A DNA stretch of 53,225 nt from an uncultured Verrucomicrobiales bacterium (GTDB taxonomy: Bacteria; Verrucomicrobiota; Verrucomicrobiia; Verrucomicrobiales; Akkermansiaceae): positions 1-53,225 of the forward strand of contig CAKZMG010000346.1 of NCBI GenBank assembly GCA_937128235.1, in the 5' to 3' direction. Of this stretch, positions 51,274 through 53,225 are shown in pieces (the first letter of the stretch is position 1; every line of letters starts with the position of its first letter). The position numbers and the translations under genes are program-made. A model generated the notes under the pieces. The model was given only the letters and a program-made list of their open reading frames with translations, ran no database searches and was not told the DNA's origin.

Positions 51274-52524
51274 TCAGATAGTGGGCTGTGACTTCGCAGG
51301 GCGACGGCGGCGGTTTCTTCGCTTGCGGCGGCGCGGGGCTGCCTCAGGGTCAGGTGTATGGAGAAAATTGTTAGAGTCTTCAGTTCTACTAGAGTTGTTA
51401 GTTCTGTTAGATGCAGAGTTGTTAGAAAATTGTTCGGGGTCGAAGTCGGTGTGGTGTTTCCACATGGACCAGAGGGTTTTGAGGATTTTTCGCTGGGTGT
51501 TGAGTCTGGCGTGGCGGATGCTTGTGCGCTTTTTACTGGATTCGTAGAAGTCTCTGACGCAGCTACTCTGCGCACCTACGCGGATGCCGGTGCGCCAGGC
51601 GTGATAGGAGACATTTTTGAGTTCGCGCTGGCCGCAGCGGTTGATGCGTTGGTAGCCAAGGGGCTTGTTGTCGCTGTCTCGGGAGACGATTCCTAGTGCA
51701 CAGTATGTGTGGAGTTTACTGACGCTTTTGAAGCGGTGTGGATCTTCTATCAGAGCGCTGAAGACGGCTGCTCCTATATCGCCTATGCCGGGGACTTGCT
51801 GGAAGAGGGCTATTTCTGGAAGGTGCTGGCTCATTATTTTGATTTCATTGAATTGGCTTTTCCAGGCTGCTAGGGTGACGTCGTGGATGTTGTAAAGATG
51901 ATGGATTCCTTTGCTGTGATTGAGTGGGAGTAGGTCTAGCCAATGTTGTCTTTTTTCTGGATGATAAATTTCTTTACCGTTGAGCTTGAGGATGCCGAAG
52001 GTGCGGTAGGCGCTTTTGATGAGGATTTTGAGTTGGCGTTGTTGGTCACGAAGGCAGAGGAGGGATTGGACGGCTTCGCGGAAGAGTTGGCGTTGTGGGT
52101 CATCGCCGCACCAGACTTCTGTTAGTTCGCCCATTCTTAGTAGCCGGCAGAGACTGCTGACGTCTGCTTCGTCGTTTTTGTTAGGGACGTTGATGATGAG
52201 TTTGTTTTTTCTTGGATCACAGATGATGCATTTTTCGACTTTTGTTTTTAGAATATTTCGCGCCCATTTTGCAGCTGGCGCAGACTCGACGGTGAGGACG
52301 ACGGTGTAGTCTTTGCTAAATTCTGCAACGTGCTTGATGAGGTTTTGTTTGTTGGTCTCAAATCGTGTAGTTGGTGACATGGCTCCATCTTGAGTCATCC
52401 CTCCTATGACTGATGTTTTTGAATGGAGATCAATGGCTACGTAGATGATTGGCTTGGAGCTGTTAGACTGTATGCTGAGCAGTTCCGCTGCTAGGCTTGT
52501 TGTGGTTTGTTGTTTTATTTTCAT
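51274..52524 (-). CDS. tnp: IS110/IS1111-family transposase (DEDD + serine)
   Basis: 416 aa from ATG 52524 (MKIKQQTTTSL); a longer frame to 52566 would run towards the end of the element. RuvC-like N-terminal half: IIYVAIDLHSKTSVIG (Asp), VVLTVESAPAAKW (Glu), NVPNKNDEADVSSLCRLL (Asp pair). C-terminal Tnp20 half: ALFQQVPGIGDIGAAVFSALIEDPHRFKSVSKLHTYCALGIVSRDSD with the candidate Ser, then NRCGQRELKNVSYHAW. An unusual tail of about 55 residues, first Ser/Asn-rich, then Arg-rich (PRRRKRRNRRRRP), ends the protein. It works with a guide RNA to select the target. Confidence 0.92.
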   Translation of the reverse strand: MKIKQQTTTSLAAELLSIQSNSSKPIIYVAIDLHSKTSVIGGMTQDGAMSPTTRFETNKQNLIKHVAEFSKDYTVVLTVESAPAAKWARNILKTKVEKCIICDPRKNKLIINVPNKNDEADVSSLCRLLRMGELTEVWCGDDPQRQLFREAVQSLLCLRDQQRQLKILIKSAYRTFGILKLNGKEIYHPEKRQHWLDLLPLNHSKGIHHLYNIHDVTLAAWKSQFNEIKIMSQHLPEIALFQQVPGIGDIGAAVFSALIEDPHRFKSVSKLHTYCALGIVSRDSDNKPLGYQRINRCGQRELKNVSYHAWRTGIRVGAQSSCVRDFYESSKKRTSIRHARLNTQRKILKTLWSMWKHHTDFDPEQFSNNSASNRTNNSSRTEDSNNFLHTPDPEAAPRRRKRRNRRRRPAKSQPTI

Positions 52525-52703
52525 GTTGTTTGTTTTGTGGTTCCATGTAAGATACCATATCAACAACCCGAGATTAACAACGACTCAGCCAACCACCTAG
52601 GGCGCCTTTTCAGTTAAGTTTTCACACAATTATAACCATTAAACCAGTAGCAAAGTTCGCTCTCCCCTAGGTGGTGGCTATGCTATGACGTTCTCCTAAA
52701 AAT

Positions 52704-53063
52704 ATGCACATCAAATGCTCAAACTGTGATGCAACACTAACCAAGTTTTTGATACAAGTAGACGATACCTTTCACCCAACATTTCCTGACAATGAGAATA
52801 CCATTCCCAGCGGTAAGTATTGGATAGGTAAAGATCTTCCAACAACAACATGTGACAATCATATATTCATCAACCTAGGTGATGCGATCAATCTAAAGAA
52901 ACATCCAGATTCAAGCAGACACAATGGTTGTTGTGGTGAAGATGGCGGTGATGGACCTAATCTAATCTGCTGGTGCGAAGTCCCTGTTGCTACAAAGGTT
53001 TCAGATTGCTGGACTAGCTATTACATACATTTTGAGCCAGAACTAATTAAAATCTCTGAGTAA
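52704..53063 (+). CDS. Cys-rich hypothetical protein, cassette C of integron 2
   Basis: 119 aa. Metal-site candidates: CSNCD near the N-terminus and SRHNGCCGEDGGDGPNLICWCEVPVATKVSDCW in the second half (CC, CxC, DCW). The block with GCCG..G.DG.N..C.C...V....SDCW has the look of a small family seen as stray cassette or immunity-like genes, but the role is unknown. No signal peptide. It starts 8 bases after R' of attC B, so a ribosome site would have to lie in the attC end. Its attC is again hit by an IS copy. Confidence 0.6.
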   Translation: MHIKCSNCDATLTKFLIQVDDTFHPTFPDNENTIPSGKYWIGKDLPTTTCDNHIFINLGDAINLKKHPDSSRHNGCCGEDGGDGPNLICWCEVPVATKVSDCWTSYYIHFEPELIKISE

Positions 53064-53137
53064 TAATAATCCTTTCAAGCAAGCAAGATGCCAGCTACTA
53101 TCAAACTTAGAACTCATAAATCAAACCAATAAAAAAT

Positions 53138-53225
53138 GGAGAACAAGGCGCAGTAGGTTCTTAATCAAGAAAAAAAACACAAAACTTCCCCAACCCTGTA
53201 AGCTATTCATTTTTAATTTCTTAGG
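53138..53225 (+). other. attC: Left part of attC of cassette C, disrupted at 53157
   Basis: R'' GGAGAAC (53138-53144), preceded by AAACCAATAAAAAAT, and then AAGGCGCAGTAG as in attC A. At 53157 the sequence changes to GTTCTTAATCAAG, the left end of the IS. The right half lies beyond the window. Confidence 0.75.
53157..53225 (-). mobile_element. Second copy of the IS110-type element (first 69 bp in window)
   Basis: 53157-53225 is base-for-base identical to 50607-50675 and sits at the same point of attC and in the same orientation. The shared stretch reaches back to 53150 because the target sequence GCAGTAG is itself shared. The rest of the copy is outside the window. Confidence 0.85.

Larger units (their letters stand above)
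50607..52588 (-). mobile_element. IS110-family (IS1111-like) element inserted in an attC
   Basis: 1982 bp as defined by restoring attC B. The transposase runs on the minus strand at 51274-52524. About 670 bp of non-coding sequence follows it on its 3' side (50607-51273), but only about 60 bp precede it, as in IS1111-type members, where the guide RNA lies downstream of the gene. Both junctions carry AG (GT-AG before, TC-AG at 52587-52588), compatible with the 2-base core of this family. No obvious terminal inverted repeats. 50600-50675 recurs exactly at 53150-53225. IS1111-attC elements that target attC are known from other bacteria. Confidence 0.8.
50588..52696 (+). other. attC: attC site of cassette B, interrupted by an IS110-type element
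   Basis: R'' is GCAGAAC (50588-50594) and R' is GTTCTCC (52690-52696). Leaving out 50607-52588 gives a 127-bp attC, the exact length of attC A, whose arms AGCCA-A-CCACCTAGGG and CCCTAGGTGGTGGCT pair perfectly with one extrahelical A in the same place. The two halves thus belong together, and the IS lies in the L'' arm after CAGTAG. Confidence 0.85.

Overview
The window reads as a chromosomal segment of a Gram-negative bacterium of moderate GC. The style of gene content (many short lipoproteins, WG-repeat and repetitive Ala/Lys-rich proteins, a lone type II pseudopilin, LptF/G permease, phrase-like interspersed repeats) suggests Verrucomicrobiota, perhaps a Rubritalea-like Verrucomicrobiales member. 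That placement is inference; no rRNA or marker tree is available here.

Layout. (1) Positions 1-5280 are the start of a chromosomal integron. A minus-strand integron integrase with a long N-terminal extension runs off the left edge, followed by attI and a short, decaying plus-strand cassette array: a pentapeptide-repeat protein, two small membrane proteins, a 5'-truncated gene and a RelE/ParE-type toxin-antitoxin pair. The attC after the second cassette is interrupted by an internally deleted, minus-strand group IIC intron. Another attC is cut by a transposase remnant. (2) Positions 5399-47793 are about 42 kb of ordinary chromosome: MATE pump, FAD dehydrogenase, HflX, Aat, Apt, Pgi, LptF/G permease, SulP transporter, RecQ, dGTPase, a TPR protein, a pseudopilin, an RtcR-slipin-RtcB RNA-repair locus, a triple FKBP, RuvX-TruA, NadA, GalE, a WG-repeat protein, VapBC, Fhs, MnmH, a membrane HExxH protein, DinG, a C39-like lipoprotein, two L,D-transpeptidases, a small lipoprotein and a lipoprotein hydrolase. 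(3) Positions 47806-48300 are repeat-rich and lead into a second, different integron integrase (48313-49287, minus). Its attI carries a good sigma-70-like cassette promoter. Its plus-strand array holds an ADP-ribosyltransferase-like protein, a small membrane protein and a Cys-rich protein.

The most striking structure is in the second array. An IS110/IS1111-type element sits inside the attC of cassette B. Removing 50607-52588 restores a 127-bp attC with a perfect stem, the same length as the intact neighbouring attC. The first 69 bases of a second copy sit at the equivalent position in the next attC, at the right edge of the window. Both integrons are therefore colonised by elements that use attC as a landing site: a group IIC intron in one and an IS110-family element in the other.

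The second notable locus is 24211-28724. A CARF/sigma-54 activator (RtcR) faces a slipin-rtcB operon. The operon has a textbook -24/-12 promoter and a roughly 270-nt leader that carries a tRNA T-arm-like hairpin and a separate 119-nt domain closed by a 12-bp helix. This resembles in logic the Salmonella rsr-yrl-rtcBA operon, but here a slipin takes the place of Ro and RtcA.

Motifs and coordinates were read by eye. Family assignments come from recognised motifs, not from a search.
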